Assembly: GCF_014287955.1 (NCBI RefSeq)
Contig: NZ_JACOPD010000001.1
Span: forward strand, 62,001 to 126,000
Source: Lachnospira hominis (ex Liu et al. 2021)
GTDB taxonomy: Bacteria; Bacillota; Clostridia; Lachnospirales; Lachnospiraceae
Length of the DNA: 64,000 nucleotides
Reading direction: 5' to 3'
Positions 42,191-51,882 of this stretch are shown here, piece by piece (positions within the stretch are counted from its first letter, which is position 1; each line of letters opens with the position of its first letter). The notes under the pieces were generated by a model, which worked only from the letters and a program-made list of their open reading frames with translations, was not told the origin of the DNA and made no database searches. A program made the translations under genes and the position numbers.

Positions 42191-43777
42191 TTATTTAGAC
42201 TTCTTTGTCTCATTTAATGACTTAAGAACATCTTCTACTAATGTACCAACTCTATCCTTGTAGAGCTTCATACCTTCTTCAACAGTCATGTTACCAAGTG
42301 CAACTTCTGAAATAACCTTATTTCTTGTTGTATTGATATCTGTGCTGTTTTCACCAAGTGTCTCTGTCATAGGAAGTGGAGTAGCAACTGTAGAGTTCTT
42401 AGCGAAGAATTCACCATTTTTCTTAGCTGCTTCAGTCATCTTAGCCTCACCAGGATCAGCTGTCTTGAACTTAGCAAGAGAAAGGATTGGATCAATGTGG
42501 TTCTTAGACATTAATGTTCCTGGCTTTTCTGGAGATGGAAGGAAGTGGAACTCGCCTTCTTTGTACTCAAATGTACCCTTATTATCAGCAAGTGTTACTG
42601 TCTCAGCCTTGTCATCCCAATGAGTACCCTTAGCACCGTAAGTCCAAGCTGTCTGGATGTCGCCACCATCAAGCATTGTGTCGATGAAGTACTTGAAGAT
42701 ACCTTCTGGATTCTTAGCACTTGTTGTGATACACCAAGCTGGTGCAATTCTTTCTACGTATGTACCAAGTTCCTTGATAGGATTGATAGCAATAAGATCT
42801 GTAGGAAGACCCTTAGACTTAAGGTTTGTCATTAATGTGTTAGCCCATGTACCAGCCCAATATGAGAATACACCAGATTCTGAAGAAGCATCTGTTGAAA
42901 AGAACTTGTTACGAGCATCTGTTGTCTTCTGACCGAGTGTAGCCTTATCAATTACGCCATCTTTAACAGCATTCTGAATTCTCTGAAGAGCATCCTGCAT
43001 AGCTTTTTCTGAGAAACCATCTACATACTTTCCTGAAGAATCTTTGTAGAATGTGTAGTTAGCCTGCTGATAGAATTCTGGAAGGTAGTTTGTGTAAGGA
43101 GCTTCTGTTGAAATGAAGTCAGGAGCTGAAATTACATAATGACCTTTCTTAGCAGCTAACTGCTTTAAGATACCATAGTATGTGTTGAAGTCCATAGTAA
43201 CGCCGTCAACCTTTGATACATCGATGCCAGCATCATCAAGCCAAGCCTTCTTGATGTATGTACAGCAACCATTACCACGGTATGGAGAGAAACCATACAT
43301 AGCCTTTGTTCCGTCTTCGCCATTAACAAGTAATGCTGAAAGAACGTTCTCAGCTGTATCGATAAGTCTGCCTGACTTCTTTGTCTCTGAAGAGTTCCAA
43401 GCATCTGTCATGTTCCAAAGGAAACCGTTAGCTGCATAAAGAGCATAGTAATCAGATGAAAGAAGAACTACATCAGGAATGCTATCACTGTTGAATGCAT
43501 TAGAAACTGCATCATAGTAGTTACTGTGGTCAGGACGTACCCATTCGATTTCAAGGCCTGTTAAATCGCCAAGATATTTGTAGAATGCCTGTCCGCCGTT
43601 AGCTTCTGTAACGACTGTAGAGTCGCACATAACTGTAAATTTGTCTGGCTTTGTTACTTCTTTGTTTGAAGAAGCGTTGTTGTTTGAACCACCATTGTTG
43701 TTACCACATGCAACAAGGCTCATTACTGATGTAAGAGTAAGACCTACAGCAGTAAGTTTCTTAACTGTTTTTTTCAT
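42191..43777 (-). CDS. Extracellular oligosaccharide-binding lipoprotein (LipO/YtcQ-like)
   Basis: 528 residues. A lipoprotein signal peptide ends in the lipobox LVAC (Cys24), followed by an Asn/Ser-rich linker, so the protein is anchored outside the membrane. It then follows the large solute-binding fold of the LplA/LipO class (YKYLGDLTGLEIEWV, KLYKDRVGTLVEDVL). It captures oligosaccharides and delivers them to the two permeases encoded downstream. The hydrolases of the locus suggest pectic oligosaccharides (galacturonides with xylose or arabinose). GGAGGG precedes the ATG. Codon choice suggests high expression. Confidence 0.93.
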   Translation of the reverse strand: MKKTVKKLTAVGLTLTSVMSLVACGNNNGGSNNNASSNKEVTKPDKFTVMCDSTVVTEANGGQAFYKYLGDLTGLEIEWVRPDHSNYYDAVSNAFNSDSIPDVVLLSSDYYALYAANGFLWNMTDAWNSSETKKSGRLIDTAENVLSALLVNGEDGTKAMYGFSPYRGNGCCTYIKKAWLDDAGIDVSKVDGVTMDFNTYYGILKQLAAKKGHYVISAPDFISTEAPYTNYLPEFYQQANYTFYKDSSGKYVDGFSEKAMQDALQRIQNAVKDGVIDKATLGQKTTDARNKFFSTDASSESGVFSYWAGTWANTLMTNLKSKGLPTDLIAINPIKELGTYVERIAPAWCITTSAKNPEGIFKYFIDTMLDGGDIQTAWTYGAKGTHWDDKAETVTLADNKGTFEYKEGEFHFLPSPEKPGTLMSKNHIDPILSLAKFKTADPGEAKMTEAAKKNGEFFAKNSTVATPLPMTETLGENSTDINTTRNKVISEVALGNMTVEEGMKLYKDRVGTLVEDVLKSLNETKKSK

Positions 43778-44162
43778 AAACCTATAAACCCTCCTTATTG
43801 GTTATATGGGGCAAGCCCCACGGTCAATTTTTTTGACAAAAGTATAATAGCATTTTTGTACTATTTTAACAAGAGGATTTTGAACAATTATTGTATTTTT
43901 TTTGTATATTTTGTGAAAACCCAGCATTCATGCGGCTTTCCACGTTCATATTTTTTTCATATTTTTTAATTTTTTATGTACAAATTGCCCAAAATATACT
44001 TCATGTAATGTTTTTTAACCAGTCGGCATTGTATTTTTTATGTAAATTTTGCACTATCATAACTCTCTTTTATGATTTTTTTACATCAATTTTACAACAA
44101 AGTGCCCAAATTTTATTAATTTATTTTCTGTTTTGTGCTTTATTACCATTGTTAACCGAATA
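43778..44162. other. AT-rich intergenic region with the transporter promoter
   Basis: 385 bases between the binding-protein gene and yigZ-like gene. Promoter towards the binding protein: TTGTTA at 43867-43872 and TATTAT at 43844-43849, spacing 17. A small GGGG-CAAG-CCCC hairpin lies in the leader (43808-43819). The rest is T-rich on the plus strand with no credible gene; a 91-codon frame there is a composition artefact. No clear CcpA site seen. Confidence 0.6.
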
Positions 44163-44813
44163 TTAATTATTGCTTGTCAATATTTGCACCGTTCCGTCAT
44201 AAATACCAAAAATTACATTGTCATTTTTAATAATTCCAAGGCGTCCGGCAAATGCGTCCGCCACAGCTTTCTGAAAATGTGCATACTCAGACTCTTCTAT
44301 AATCATATTTATATGGACATTTTCACCATACTCGGTGTCTGTTATTATTATATTTCTTTCCATACACATGTACTGTATTTTTCCGAAACTGTTATAGTCA
44401 GCATCTATCTGTGCCTGTATGCCTTTTTTAACTTCCATGATGCCTGATGCTTCTATTCCCGATTTGGCTGCTTCTGAATATGCCCTTATCAGGCCGCCTG
44501 TTCCCAGAAGTGTTCCGCCAAAGTATCTTGTCACAATTATAAGGCAGTTTGCTATACCACTTTTATCAAGTACATCGAGTATTGGTTTTCCTGCTGTTCC
44601 TGAAGGTTCTCCATCATCACTGAATCTTTTTATTTCGTTATTATTTCCTATTATATATGCGTAGCAGTGATGCCTTGCATCCCAATACTTCTTTTTGGTT
44701 TCATTTATATAATATAATGCATCTTCTTCATTTTCTATATTATATACGTCACCAATAAACCGGGATTTTTTTTCTGTTATCTGTGCACTTCCGTCTTTAT
44801 GTACTCTTTTCAA
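44163..44813 (-). CDS. YigZ/IMPACT-family protein
   Basis: 216 residues. The N-terminal UPF0029 (IMPACT) domain includes KSRFIGDVYNI, WDARHHCYAYIIGNN, the conserved DDGEPSGTAGKPIL and VTRYFGGTLLGTGGL; the C-terminal ~65 residues match the DUF1949 ferredoxin-like domain. A conserved cytosolic family, linked to translation control in eukaryotes; bacterial role not settled. Stands alone, divergent from the penicillin-binding protein gene. Confidence 0.92.
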   Translation of the reverse strand: MKRVHKDGSAQITEKKSRFIGDVYNIENEEDALYYINETKKKYWDARHHCYAYIIGNNNEIKRFSDDGEPSGTAGKPILDVLDKSGIANCLIIVTRYFGGTLLGTGGLIRAYSEAAKSGIEASGIMEVKKGIQAQIDADYNSFGKIQYMCMERNIIITDTEYGENVHINMIIEESEYAHFQKAVADAFAGRLGIIKNDNVIFGIYDGTVQILTSNN

Positions 44814-44913
44814 AATTGCTCTCCTTTTGCAAGATGCAGTATTTTCTATTCAGATTATGCCTGTACTTATTTCTTTTGTCAAACTATTAATAATTCGTGA
44901 TAAATCATTTTAC

Positions 44914-44943
44914 TTGAGACATTTTATAATTATATGGTATAAT
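44914..44943 (+). promoter_or_regulatory. Promoter of the penicillin-binding protein gene
   Basis: TTGAGA at 44914-44919 and TATAAT at 44938-44943, spacing 18, about 45 bases before the start codon. Confidence 0.7.
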
Positions 44944-44985
44944 GAATCCAAACAACACTTTTTTGTGCAGAAATTGGAGGTAAAT

Positions 44986-47664
44986 ATGAATTTTGGCAAA
45001 CAAGGCATAATACAAAAGAAAAAACGGCTGAATTCTTCCGGTTCGCGTCTCGGCACAAAGCTGGGCGTTACTGTCGTAAAGCTTTTGTTCATAGCTGTCA
45101 TTGCTGTTATAGTTGCAGGCTCCTGCCTGGCATTAGGGGCTGCAGAAGGCATTATCGCCAGTGCACCTGATGTATCAACAATTGATGTGTCACCTGAGGG
45201 TTATGCAACAAAAATTTATGACGATGGTGGTAATGAAATACAGACATTATCAACAAGCGGTTCCAACCGTATATATGTGGACGTTGAAGATATTCCTATC
45301 ACATTGCAGCATGCTTTTATTGCAATTGAAGATGAGCGTTTCTATGAACATAACGGTATTGATATCAAAGGTATCTTTCGTGCCGGAACGGTTTTTCTTT
45401 CTACAGGACGCATGTCAGAAGGTGCAAGTACAATCACACAGCAGCTTCTTAAAAATAATGTTTTCAAAGCATATAATGAAAGTACCGTTGAAAAAATCAA
45501 GAGAAAAATCCAGGAACAGTATCTCGCCGTAAAGCTTGAAACAGTCATGGACAAGCAGACTATAATAGGTAACTATCTTAATACAATCAACTTAGGAAAT
45601 GGTTATTACGGCGTTCAGACTGCTGCACAGGGTTATTTTGGCAAAGATGTATCAGAGCTTTCTTTAAGCGAATGTGCCGTAATTGCTTCAATAACACAGA
45701 GTCCGTCTTCACTCAATCCTGTTAAGTACCCTGCCGAAAACCAGAAGCGCCAGTTAAAGGTTCTTAATAATATGCGTAACCAGGGATATATCTCACAGGC
45801 AGAATATGACGAGGCAGTTTCTGATGATGTGTATGCAAGAATCCAGGACAGAAAGATTGAAGTTGCAAGTTCAACATATTCTTACTTTGTTGATGCTCTT
45901 ATTGACCAGCTTATAAAGGATCTTATGGAGCAGAAAGGATATACTGAGACACAGGCAACCAACATGATTTACAAGAATGGTCTTCAGGTCTATTCTACAC
46001 AGAATATGTCAATGCAGCAGATAGCTGATAACGTTATTAACGACCCTGGCTATTATCCTGACAATACTGAGCTTTCTATTTCATATTCGCTTGCTGTAAA
46101 AGATACAAAAGGCAATGTCAATTACTATTCTCATTATGGTCTTTTGGATTATTACAAAAAAGACAAAGGCCAGAGTAATTTCACTCTCATCTTTAAAGAC
46201 AAAGATGATGCACAGACTTATATTGATGAATACAAAAATTCTATACTTGCAAATGGAGGAGAAGTTGTTTCTGAGAGCGTTTCTTATATAGTACAGCCTC
46301 AGATGTCATTTACAATTATGGACCAGCATACAGGCCAGGTTAAGGTAATCGTTGGAGGCCGTGGTGAAAAGAGCGGCAACCGTACTCTTAACAGAGCTGT
46401 TGATACTATGCGTCAGCCGGGTTCATCAATAAAACCTCTCGCTGATTATGGTCCTGCGCTTGATACAGGTGCTATTACTCTTGCAACAGCTATTGATGAT
46501 GCACCTTACTATTATCCGGGTGAAAATTCAAAGCTTGTAAAGAATTATTTTGTGGGTGAATACAGAGGTCTTATGTCTGTAAGAACAGCTTTAAAACTCT
46601 CCGAAAACGTACCTGCTGTCAAGGTACTTGCTCAGATTACTCCTCAGGTTGGTTTTAACTACCTTCTGAAATTCGGTTTTTCAACACTTATTTCACCTAA
46701 GGAAGCTGTCAACGGCAACCATGATGTTGTCCCTTCACTCGCACTCGGCGGTCTGACATATGGTGTACACAATATTGAAATGTGTGCTGCATACGCAGCT
46801 ATCGCAAATCAGGGAACTTATACGCAGCCTGTTTATTATACACAGGTCAAAGATAAAGACGGCAATGTTATCCTTGACAATACACAGCCTCTTACACATA
46901 CTGTTTTGAAGAAATCAACTTCATGGCTTTTAACTAACGCACTTGAATCAGTTACTGCTGCCGGTACTGCAGAAGCTGCTGCTTTAAGCAATCAGCCTAC
47001 AGCCGGAAAAACAGGTACTACACAGAATGTAACAGATAAATGGTTCTGCGGTTATACACCTTATTATACAGCTGCTATATGGCTCGGATATGATGATAAC
47101 TCAAAGGAACTTTCAGGATATATTGACCACAGAAAAATGTGGCGTACAATAATGCAGGAAATTCACGATAATCTTCCTACCGGTTCTTTTGAAAAACCGG
47201 ATGATATAGTAGAAACAGAGGTATGCTCACAGTCAGGAAAGCTTCCTGTAGCAGGCTTATGCGACCAGGATCCAAGAGGTTCACAGCTTGTGACAGAATA
47301 TTTCTCTAAGGATAATAATCCGACCGATACATGTGATGTTCATATTAAAGTAACTATCTGTGATGACACAGGCAAAATCGCATCTGCAAACTGTCCTCAC
47401 AAGACTACTAAGATTATGATTAAAAAAGCTGCGATTGTTAAGAATCCTTCAAATGAAGATGAGACAACTTATACTACATGGGATCAGGAATATGCAATTA
47501 CCGAGGAACAGCTTTCAAAGGTATGTACTGCACACGGCGGTTCATCATCAGGAAGCACAAGCTCAGGCAATTCTTCAGGAACCACACATAGTACAACTGC
47601 TCCGTCTTCCACAAAACCTACAACATCCAGCAATAGCAATACGTCAGGTACAACGAGACGATAA
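44986..47664 (+). CDS. Class A penicillin-binding protein (PBP1A-like)
   Basis: 892 residues from ATG at 44986 (TTGGAGG five bases before); a longer frame to 44827 lacks an RBS. A basic cytoplasmic tail and one membrane helix (~27-52), then the GT51 glycosyltransferase with EDERFYEHNGIDIKGI and EGASTITQQLLKN. The transpeptidase has SSIKPLADYGPAL (SxxK serine), SEN in LKLSENVPAVK, and KTGTTQN. It polymerises and cross-links peptidoglycan. A Cys-containing PASTA-free extension and a ~45-residue Ser/Thr-rich tail end the protein, as often seen in Lachnospiraceae. Transcribed alone. Confidence 0.95.
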   Translation: MNFGKQGIIQKKKRLNSSGSRLGTKLGVTVVKLLFIAVIAVIVAGSCLALGAAEGIIASAPDVSTIDVSPEGYATKIYDDGGNEIQTLSTSGSNRIYVDVEDIPITLQHAFIAIEDERFYEHNGIDIKGIFRAGTVFLSTGRMSEGASTITQQLLKNNVFKAYNESTVEKIKRKIQEQYLAVKLETVMDKQTIIGNYLNTINLGNGYYGVQTAAQGYFGKDVSELSLSECAVIASITQSPSSLNPVKYPAENQKRQLKVLNNMRNQGYISQAEYDEAVSDDVYARIQDRKIEVASSTYSYFVDALIDQLIKDLMEQKGYTETQATNMIYKNGLQVYSTQNMSMQQIADNVINDPGYYPDNTELSISYSLAVKDTKGNVNYYSHYGLLDYYKKDKGQSNFTLIFKDKDDAQTYIDEYKNSILANGGEVVSESVSYIVQPQMSFTIMDQHTGQVKVIVGGRGEKSGNRTLNRAVDTMRQPGSSIKPLADYGPALDTGAITLATAIDDAPYYYPGENSKLVKNYFVGEYRGLMSVRTALKLSENVPAVKVLAQITPQVGFNYLLKFGFSTLISPKEAVNGNHDVVPSLALGGLTYGVHNIEMCAAYAAIANQGTYTQPVYYTQVKDKDGNVILDNTQPLTHTVLKKSTSWLLTNALESVTAAGTAEAAALSNQPTAGKTGTTQNVTDKWFCGYTPYYTAAIWLGYDDNSKELSGYIDHRKMWRTIMQEIHDNLPTGSFEKPDDIVETEVCSQSGKLPVAGLCDQDPRGSQLVTEYFSKDNNPTDTCDVHIKVTICDDTGKIASANCPHKTTKIMIKKAAIVKNPSNEDETTYTTWDQEYAITEEQLSKVCTAHGGSSSGSTSSGNSSGTTHSTTAPSSTKPTTSSNSNTSGTTRR

Positions 47665-47670
47665 CAGAAA

Positions 47671-47697
47671 GCGGATGGGAAATCACTTCCCATCCGC
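47671..47697. terminator. Bidirectional terminator, PBP gene / spoVAE
   Basis: GCGGATGGGAA pairs perfectly with TTCCCATCCGC around a 5-base loop, followed by TTATTTTTT on the plus strand. It abuts the spoVAE stop codon, so it probably also ends the spoVA operon. Confidence 0.9.
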
Positions 47698-48057
47698 TTA
47701 TTTTTTCTTCATATGAGGTTTAAATATCCATGACGAAATATATCCGAATATCAATGCCGATGATACACCTACGGCACATGCGGTAAACCCGCCTTTGAAA
47801 AGCCCAAGAAAACCAGATTCGTCAACCGCCTGTTTAATTCCTTTCCATAAAACATTACCAAATCCAAGAAGTGGCACTGATGCCCCAGCTCCCGCAAATT
47901 CAAGAATCGGTTCATATAAACCGACAGCCCCCAGAACTACGCCGGAGCATACAAGAAGAACCATTATCCTGCCCGGCATCAGCTTGGTTTTTTCCATAAG
48001 AATCTGTACTGCGGCACATATAAGACCGCCTATGACAAATGCTTTTACAAATACCAT
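47698..48057 (-). CDS. spoVAE: Stage V sporulation protein AE
   Basis: 119 residues with four likely membrane helices; VIGGLICAAVQILME and GGFTACAVGVSSALIFGYIS are conserved SpoVAE/SpoVAC-like segments. It is part of the SpoVA channel that moves calcium-dipicolinic acid into the forespore and out at germination. Corresponds to SpoVAEb of Bacillus. Last gene of the spoVA block; expected to be read by sigma-G from the promoter after sigF. Confidence 0.92.
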   Translation of the reverse strand: MVFVKAFVIGGLICAAVQILMEKTKLMPGRIMVLLVCSGVVLGAVGLYEPILEFAGAGASVPLLGFGNVLWKGIKQAVDESGFLGLFKGGFTACAVGVSSALIFGYISSWIFKPHMKKK

Positions 48058-48106
48058 TCTGCCTCCCTATACACATTTAATAATTTCCACATACTGTATA
48101 TTATTT

Positions 48107-49111
48107 TTATACATGTTCAACAATCACTCCGTGTGCAATTCCGGGAACACTCTGCCCTTCATTATAACTTACTGTTGACAGCAATGCCCCTGTCGGAATA
48201 AATAAAATTCTTTTCCATTTTCCATCTCTTACATTGTCAATTATATATGAGCTAAACACCACCGCACTGCAGCCGCATCCACTTCCGCCAGCATGTGTTC
48301 CCTGTTTTTGCGGGTCAAATATTTCAATTCCGCAGTCCATATGAATCTGCGAAATATCATAACCTTTTTCTTTTACAAGATTTATAAGTATTTCTCTTCC
48401 TACCGTTCCTAAATCTCCGGTTATGATTCTGTCATAATATTTTTCATCCGTATCAAAATCCTTAAAATTTGCCACAATCAGGTCTGCTGCTGCCGGTGCC
48501 ATGCAGGCACCCATATTCATTGAATCTTTGACACCATAATCTATGATTTTTCCCGTTGTAATACCTGTAATGGCCACAGGCTGCCTCTCGTTTGTAATAA
48601 CTGCCGCTCCGCTTCCCGTGACAGTCCAGGTGGAAGCCTTAGGACGCTGGTTTCCATATTCAAGAGGAAAACGGAACTGTTTTTCCGCACTTGCGAAATG
48701 GCTTGATGCCATACATATGAGTCTGTCGGCCGCACCCGCAGAGATTATAAGTGCCCCAAGTGATAACGCTTCTCCAAATGTCGAACATGCACCATATATT
48801 CCGAAATGCGGAATTTCATATTTACTTATTCCAAAAGACGTCGCTATAAGCTGTCCTAACAAATCTCCCGATAATATATATCTTATTTGTTCTTTTTTGT
48901 ATGATGTTTTCATAAGAAGCTTGTCTACTACAGCCTCCTGCAAGGCACTTTCTGCCTGCTCCCAGTTATCTTTTCCTGACATTGGGTCTTTTATCACAAC
49001 ATCAAACATTCTGCCAAGCGGACCTTCACTCTCTTTTTCGCCCACTACCGATGCGGTTTGTTCAATGTATACAGGTATATCAAACTTAAAGCTCTGACTT
49101 CCTTTTTGCAC
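48107..49111 (-). CDS. spoVAD: Stage V sporulation protein AD
   Basis: 334 residues from the GTG at 49111, chosen because AGGAGGTGATAGT precedes it and the product starts like SpoVAD (FKFDIPVYIEQTASVVGEKE). Thiolase-like fold: GACSTFGEALSLGA and the C-terminal GSGCGCSAVVFSSYI are family hallmarks. It is the soluble dipicolinate-binding subunit of the SpoVA complex. Twelve bases from spoVAC, same strand. Confidence 0.94.
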   Translation of the reverse strand: MQKGSQSFKFDIPVYIEQTASVVGEKESEGPLGRMFDVVIKDPMSGKDNWEQAESALQEAVVDKLLMKTSYKKEQIRYILSGDLLGQLIATSFGISKYEIPHFGIYGACSTFGEALSLGALIISAGAADRLICMASSHFASAEKQFRFPLEYGNQRPKASTWTVTGSGAAVITNERQPVAITGITTGKIIDYGVKDSMNMGACMAPAAADLIVANFKDFDTDEKYYDRIITGDLGTVGREILINLVKEKGYDISQIHMDCGIEIFDPQKQGTHAGGSGCGCSAVVFSSYIIDNVRDGKWKRILFIPTGALLSTVSYNEGQSVPGIAHGVIVEHV

Positions 49112-49122
49112 ACTATCACCTC

Positions 49123-49581
49123 CTACATCCATAATTTTGCAAGCAGATATAATAGCCCGGCTATCCATGATGAAAATATTCCATAAAGAATAACCGGCCC
49201 GGCTATCGTAAATATTTTGCATCCGATTCCAAATACTTCTCCCTCAGCCTTATATTCTATCGCAGGTGCTGCAACACTGTTTGCAAATCCTGTTATCGGA
49301 ACGAGACTTCCCGCACCGCCCCATGTTGTTATCAGAGGATAAATATTAAGACCTGTAAGAATATTACTTGCAAGAACAAGGCAAATCGTCGTCCAAAGTG
49401 ACGCCTCATCTTTTGCCATCCCTGCATTTTTAAATAGTTCTATAAGAATCTGGCCAAAAAGGCATATTGCACCACCTGTAATAAATGCTTTAATACAATT
49501 TTTAAGACAGCTGGCCTTTGGCGTTACCTGCTCAACATATGCGTTATAATTTTTATTTCTTTTTTCTACATCACGAATCAT
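49123..49581 (-). CDS. spoVAC: Stage V sporulation protein AC
   Basis: 152 residues with about four membrane helices: NCIKAFITGGAICLFGQILI and TWGGAGSLVPITGFANSVAA are SpoVAC signatures. It forms the mechanosensitive membrane channel of the SpoVA dipicolinate transporter. Lies between spoVAB and spoVAD in the order known from Bacillus. Confidence 0.93.
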   Translation of the reverse strand: MIRDVEKRNKNYNAYVEQVTPKASCLKNCIKAFITGGAICLFGQILIELFKNAGMAKDEASLWTTICLVLASNILTGLNIYPLITTWGGAGSLVPITGFANSVAAPAIEYKAEGEVFGIGCKIFTIAGPVILYGIFSSWIAGLLYLLAKLWM

Positions 49582-49622
49582 TCTGCCGCCTCCTACATAG
49601 GTTAGATTAATGGTATACCGGA

Positions 49623-50030
49623 TTAATAAAGGAAAAAATAATAAATTATATGACCTGCTGCTTTTCCAAGACCAATCATAAGAATTATGATGCCAAGCCC
49701 GGAACCGATTCTTACACGCCTTATAAATATAGGCAGTGCTTTCAGTGTCTCTGCAAGGCTTACAACAAGCAGTCCTATAAACATTCCTGAAAATACTCCA
49801 TACATCACAATACCTGCTGTGCCAATATCTATACTGATATTAAACATTGACAGGCAGTTTCCTGTTACAACTCCAAATAGCAGACATTCTTCATAAAAAA
49901 ATATGCTTTTTGTTGTTCCTGTTGATGCTGCTGCCCTGTTTATCATTCCAACGCTTGTTATAAGTGCAAAATATCCTGCTGCTGTAACCGCACCTGCTGC
50001 CAGTCCAAAAAAAGCCAGAAATACTGTCAT
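49623..50030 (-). CDS. spoVAB: Stage V sporulation protein AB
   Basis: 135 residues, about four membrane helices, with GLAAGAVTAAGYFALITSVG near the start and the conserved FSGMFIGLLVVSLAETLKAL. It is needed in Bacillus for SpoVA function, with an unknown molecular role. Its ATG overlaps the spoVAA stop (ATGA), indicating translational coupling. Confidence 0.9.
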   Translation of the reverse strand: MTVFLAFFGLAAGAVTAAGYFALITSVGMINRAAASTGTTKSIFFYEECLLFGVVTGNCLSMFNISIDIGTAGIVMYGVFSGMFIGLLVVSLAETLKALPIFIRRVRIGSGLGIIILMIGLGKAAGHIIYYFFLY

Positions 50031-50668
50031 GCTTTCTTTCCTTTCTGTTCTGTTTTGGATTTTCTGTCAATAAGCGTATCATCAACATCTTTTTCATATT
50101 TATCCATTTCAACTTCTATAGGTGTAGGTTCCCCTGACAGCCTCACCCCGGCAAAATGGTTATAGAAAATTATAATTCCAAGTGCAAGACCGACAGCATA
50201 CATTATTTCCAGCAGTTTTACCTGTTGTGCATTGTCTGCTCCAAATATCTCATACACTTTCTCAAATATTTCAATGGTACTTACATCATTGTTGTATGCC
50301 ATAATTGCGTACATGCTCCCGACAAATGTAAATGCAGCCACAAATGCTATTAATAATCCCTGAAGAAACTTTGAATGTTTCTTTTCCAAAATGTAATCCA
50401 CAATAAAATCATTTTCACCAAGATTATTCACATCGGCATCAGGATATTTTTTTGCAACAGCTTTTACAATATCCATAAATGAAAGACATACTCTCTTTTT
50501 CTTTATTTTATTCACGCCAACTTCTTCGAGTATAATAAGGCATATATGTTTTATATCATTTTCCATCTTTTTATCGTTGCAATATACATCAGCAACATCA
50601 CCAATTAATACCATGCGTTTTGAAACTTCGATGTTTTTGTCTGTTTTTATATATACCGTTTCACTCAT
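50027..50668 (-). CDS. spoVAA: Stage V sporulation protein AA
   Basis: 213 residues: a soluble N-terminal domain (VYIKTDKNIEVSKRMVLIGD), two membrane helices (~100-122 and 147-168), and a charged C-terminus. Sequence and position (first gene after sigF, overlapping spoVAB) match SpoVAA. GAGGAGATG precedes the ATG. Led by a sigma-G-like promoter in the 46-base gap to sigF. Confidence 0.9.
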   Translation of the reverse strand: MSETVYIKTDKNIEVSKRMVLIGDVADVYCNDKKMENDIKHICLIILEEVGVNKIKKKRVCLSFMDIVKAVAKKYPDADVNNLGENDFIVDYILEKKHSKFLQGLLIAFVAAFTFVGSMYAIMAYNNDVSTIEIFEKVYEIFGADNAQQVKLLEIMYAVGLALGIIIFYNHFAGVRLSGEPTPIEVEMDKYEKDVDDTLIDRKSKTEQKGKKA

Positions 50669-50690
50669 TTTGACATCATCTCCTCGTTTT

Positions 50691-50720
50691 TAGCATGGCT
50701 TTCCAACAGGAAATTTATTC
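50691..50720 (-). promoter_or_regulatory. Sigma-G-like promoter of the spoVA operon
   Basis: GAATA at 50716-50720 and CATGCTA at 50691-50697, 18 bases apart, on the minus strand. They fit the forespore sigma-G pattern GHATR-N18-CATnnTA with one deviation. The -35 overlaps the sigF stop codon. In Bacillus, spoVA is a sigma-G operon directly after sigF. Confidence 0.6.
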
Positions 50721-51428
50721 ACCGGATTTCATTTTTTTTAGTATTTTTTTCTCAAGCCTTGATACCTGAACCTGCGAAACGCCAAGAATTCCAGCTATTT
50801 CCGTCTGCGTTTTATCCTGATAATAACGCATATAAATAAGCTGGCGTTCTTTTTTATCAAGCTTTGAGAGCATCTCTTCCAGCACCATGCGGTTCATCAT
50901 ATCTTCACATGGGTCGTCTTCACACGGAAGCTTGTCAATAAGTGAAATATCACTTCCATCCCCCTGATAAATCACTTTGTGGAGTGACTCTATCTGTGCC
51001 GATGCATCAAATGCCTGTGCAAGTTCCTCTGATGTAACTCCGATTTCTGTCGCTATCTCGGTAAGTGTTGGCTCTCTTTTAAGTTTTTCCTCCATTTTCT
51101 CCCTCGCAATATAAGCTTTGTATGCGGTCTCTTTCATCGAACGGCTTACTTTTATCATTCCGTCATCTCTTAAAAAACGCTTGATTTCTCCCGAAATCAT
51201 TGGTACAGCGTATGTCGAAAACTGTACATCAAATGATGTGTCAAACTTATCAACAGCTTTTATAAGTCCAATGCTGCCTATCTGGAATAAATCTTCCTGT
51301 TCATAGCCACGTCCCGCGAATCGCTTTACTATGCTCCATATCAGTCCCATATTTTCAACAATCAGTTTCTCTCTGGCTGCTTTATCTCCTCCATGTGCCA
51401 TTTCTATCAGTTCCTTAGTATGATTCAT
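50715..51428 (-). CDS. sigF: RNA polymerase sigma factor sigma-F
   Basis: 237 residues. Region 2 includes RFAGRGYEQEDLFQIGSIGL and KFDTSFDVQFSTYAVPMISG; region 4 ends in TQTEIAGILGVSQVQVSRLE. This is the sigma-F/G/B type and the position after spoIIAA-spoIIAB identifies it as sigF, the first forespore-specific sigma factor. It is held inactive by SpoIIAB until SpoIIAA is dephosphorylated. Confidence 0.95.
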   Translation of the reverse strand: MNHTKELIEMAHGGDKAAREKLIVENMGLIWSIVKRFAGRGYEQEDLFQIGSIGLIKAVDKFDTSFDVQFSTYAVPMISGEIKRFLRDDGMIKVSRSMKETAYKAYIAREKMEEKLKREPTLTEIATEIGVTSEELAQAFDASAQIESLHKVIYQGDGSDISLIDKLPCEDDPCEDMMNRMVLEEMLSKLDKKERQLIYMRYYQDKTQTEIAGILGVSQVQVSRLEKKILKKMKSGE

Positions 51429-51446
51429 ATAACCACACCCAATCCA

Positions 51447-51881
51447 CTAATTATTTACTCCTATTTTTTTCTTCATCATCACGGTTGTACCGCTGTGCTT
51501 TCCTGATTTGACATGTAACTCATCCATAAATGCCTCCATAAATGAAAATCCCATTCCTGAACGCTCAAGCTGTGGCTTTGATGTATACATTGGCTCCATT
51601 GCTCTTTCTATGTCATCTATTCCAACTCCGTCATCATGTACTTCTATTGTCAGTTCATTATCATTAAGCTCACATTTCAGGCTTATTTTGCCTTCTCTTC
51701 CCTCATATCCATGGACTATACAGTTTGTTACCGCTTCCGATACAGCAGTTTTTATATCAGAGATTTCTTCTAATGTCGGATCTAATCTTGTACAAAATGC
51801 CGCAACAACAACTCTTGCAAAACTTTCATTTTCGGATTTTGAATCAAATATAATTTCAAAGCTGTTACTATTTTTATTCAT
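51447..51881 (-). CDS. spoIIAB: Anti-sigma-F factor SpoIIAB
   Basis: 144 residues of the GHKL ATPase/kinase fold. N box in [15 protein letters not shown]1 box in [12 protein letters not shown], and [12 protein letters not shown] for the G2 lid. It binds sigma-F with ATP, or phosphorylates SpoIIAA. The start overlaps the end of the spoIIAA reading region with a single-base gap; order is as in Bacillus. Confidence 0.95.
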   Translation of the reverse strand: MNKNSNSFEIIFDSKSENESFARVVVAAFCTRLDPTLEEISDIKTAVSEAVTNCIVHGYEGREGKISLKCELNDNELTIEVHDDGVGIDDIERAMEPMYTSKPQLERSGMGFSFMEAFMDELHVKSGKHSGTTVMMKKKIGVNN

Positions 51882-51882
51882 T

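Noticed and set aside
43891..44166. A 91-codon plus-strand frame in the gap before the binding-protein gene
   Set aside because: Phe/Leu/Tyr-rich product from T-rich DNA, no RBS, no recognisable domain; a composition artefact.
44827..44985. A 53-residue N-terminal extension of the penicillin-binding protein
   Set aside because: The promoter lies inside this stretch and a strong RBS precedes the ATG at 44986.
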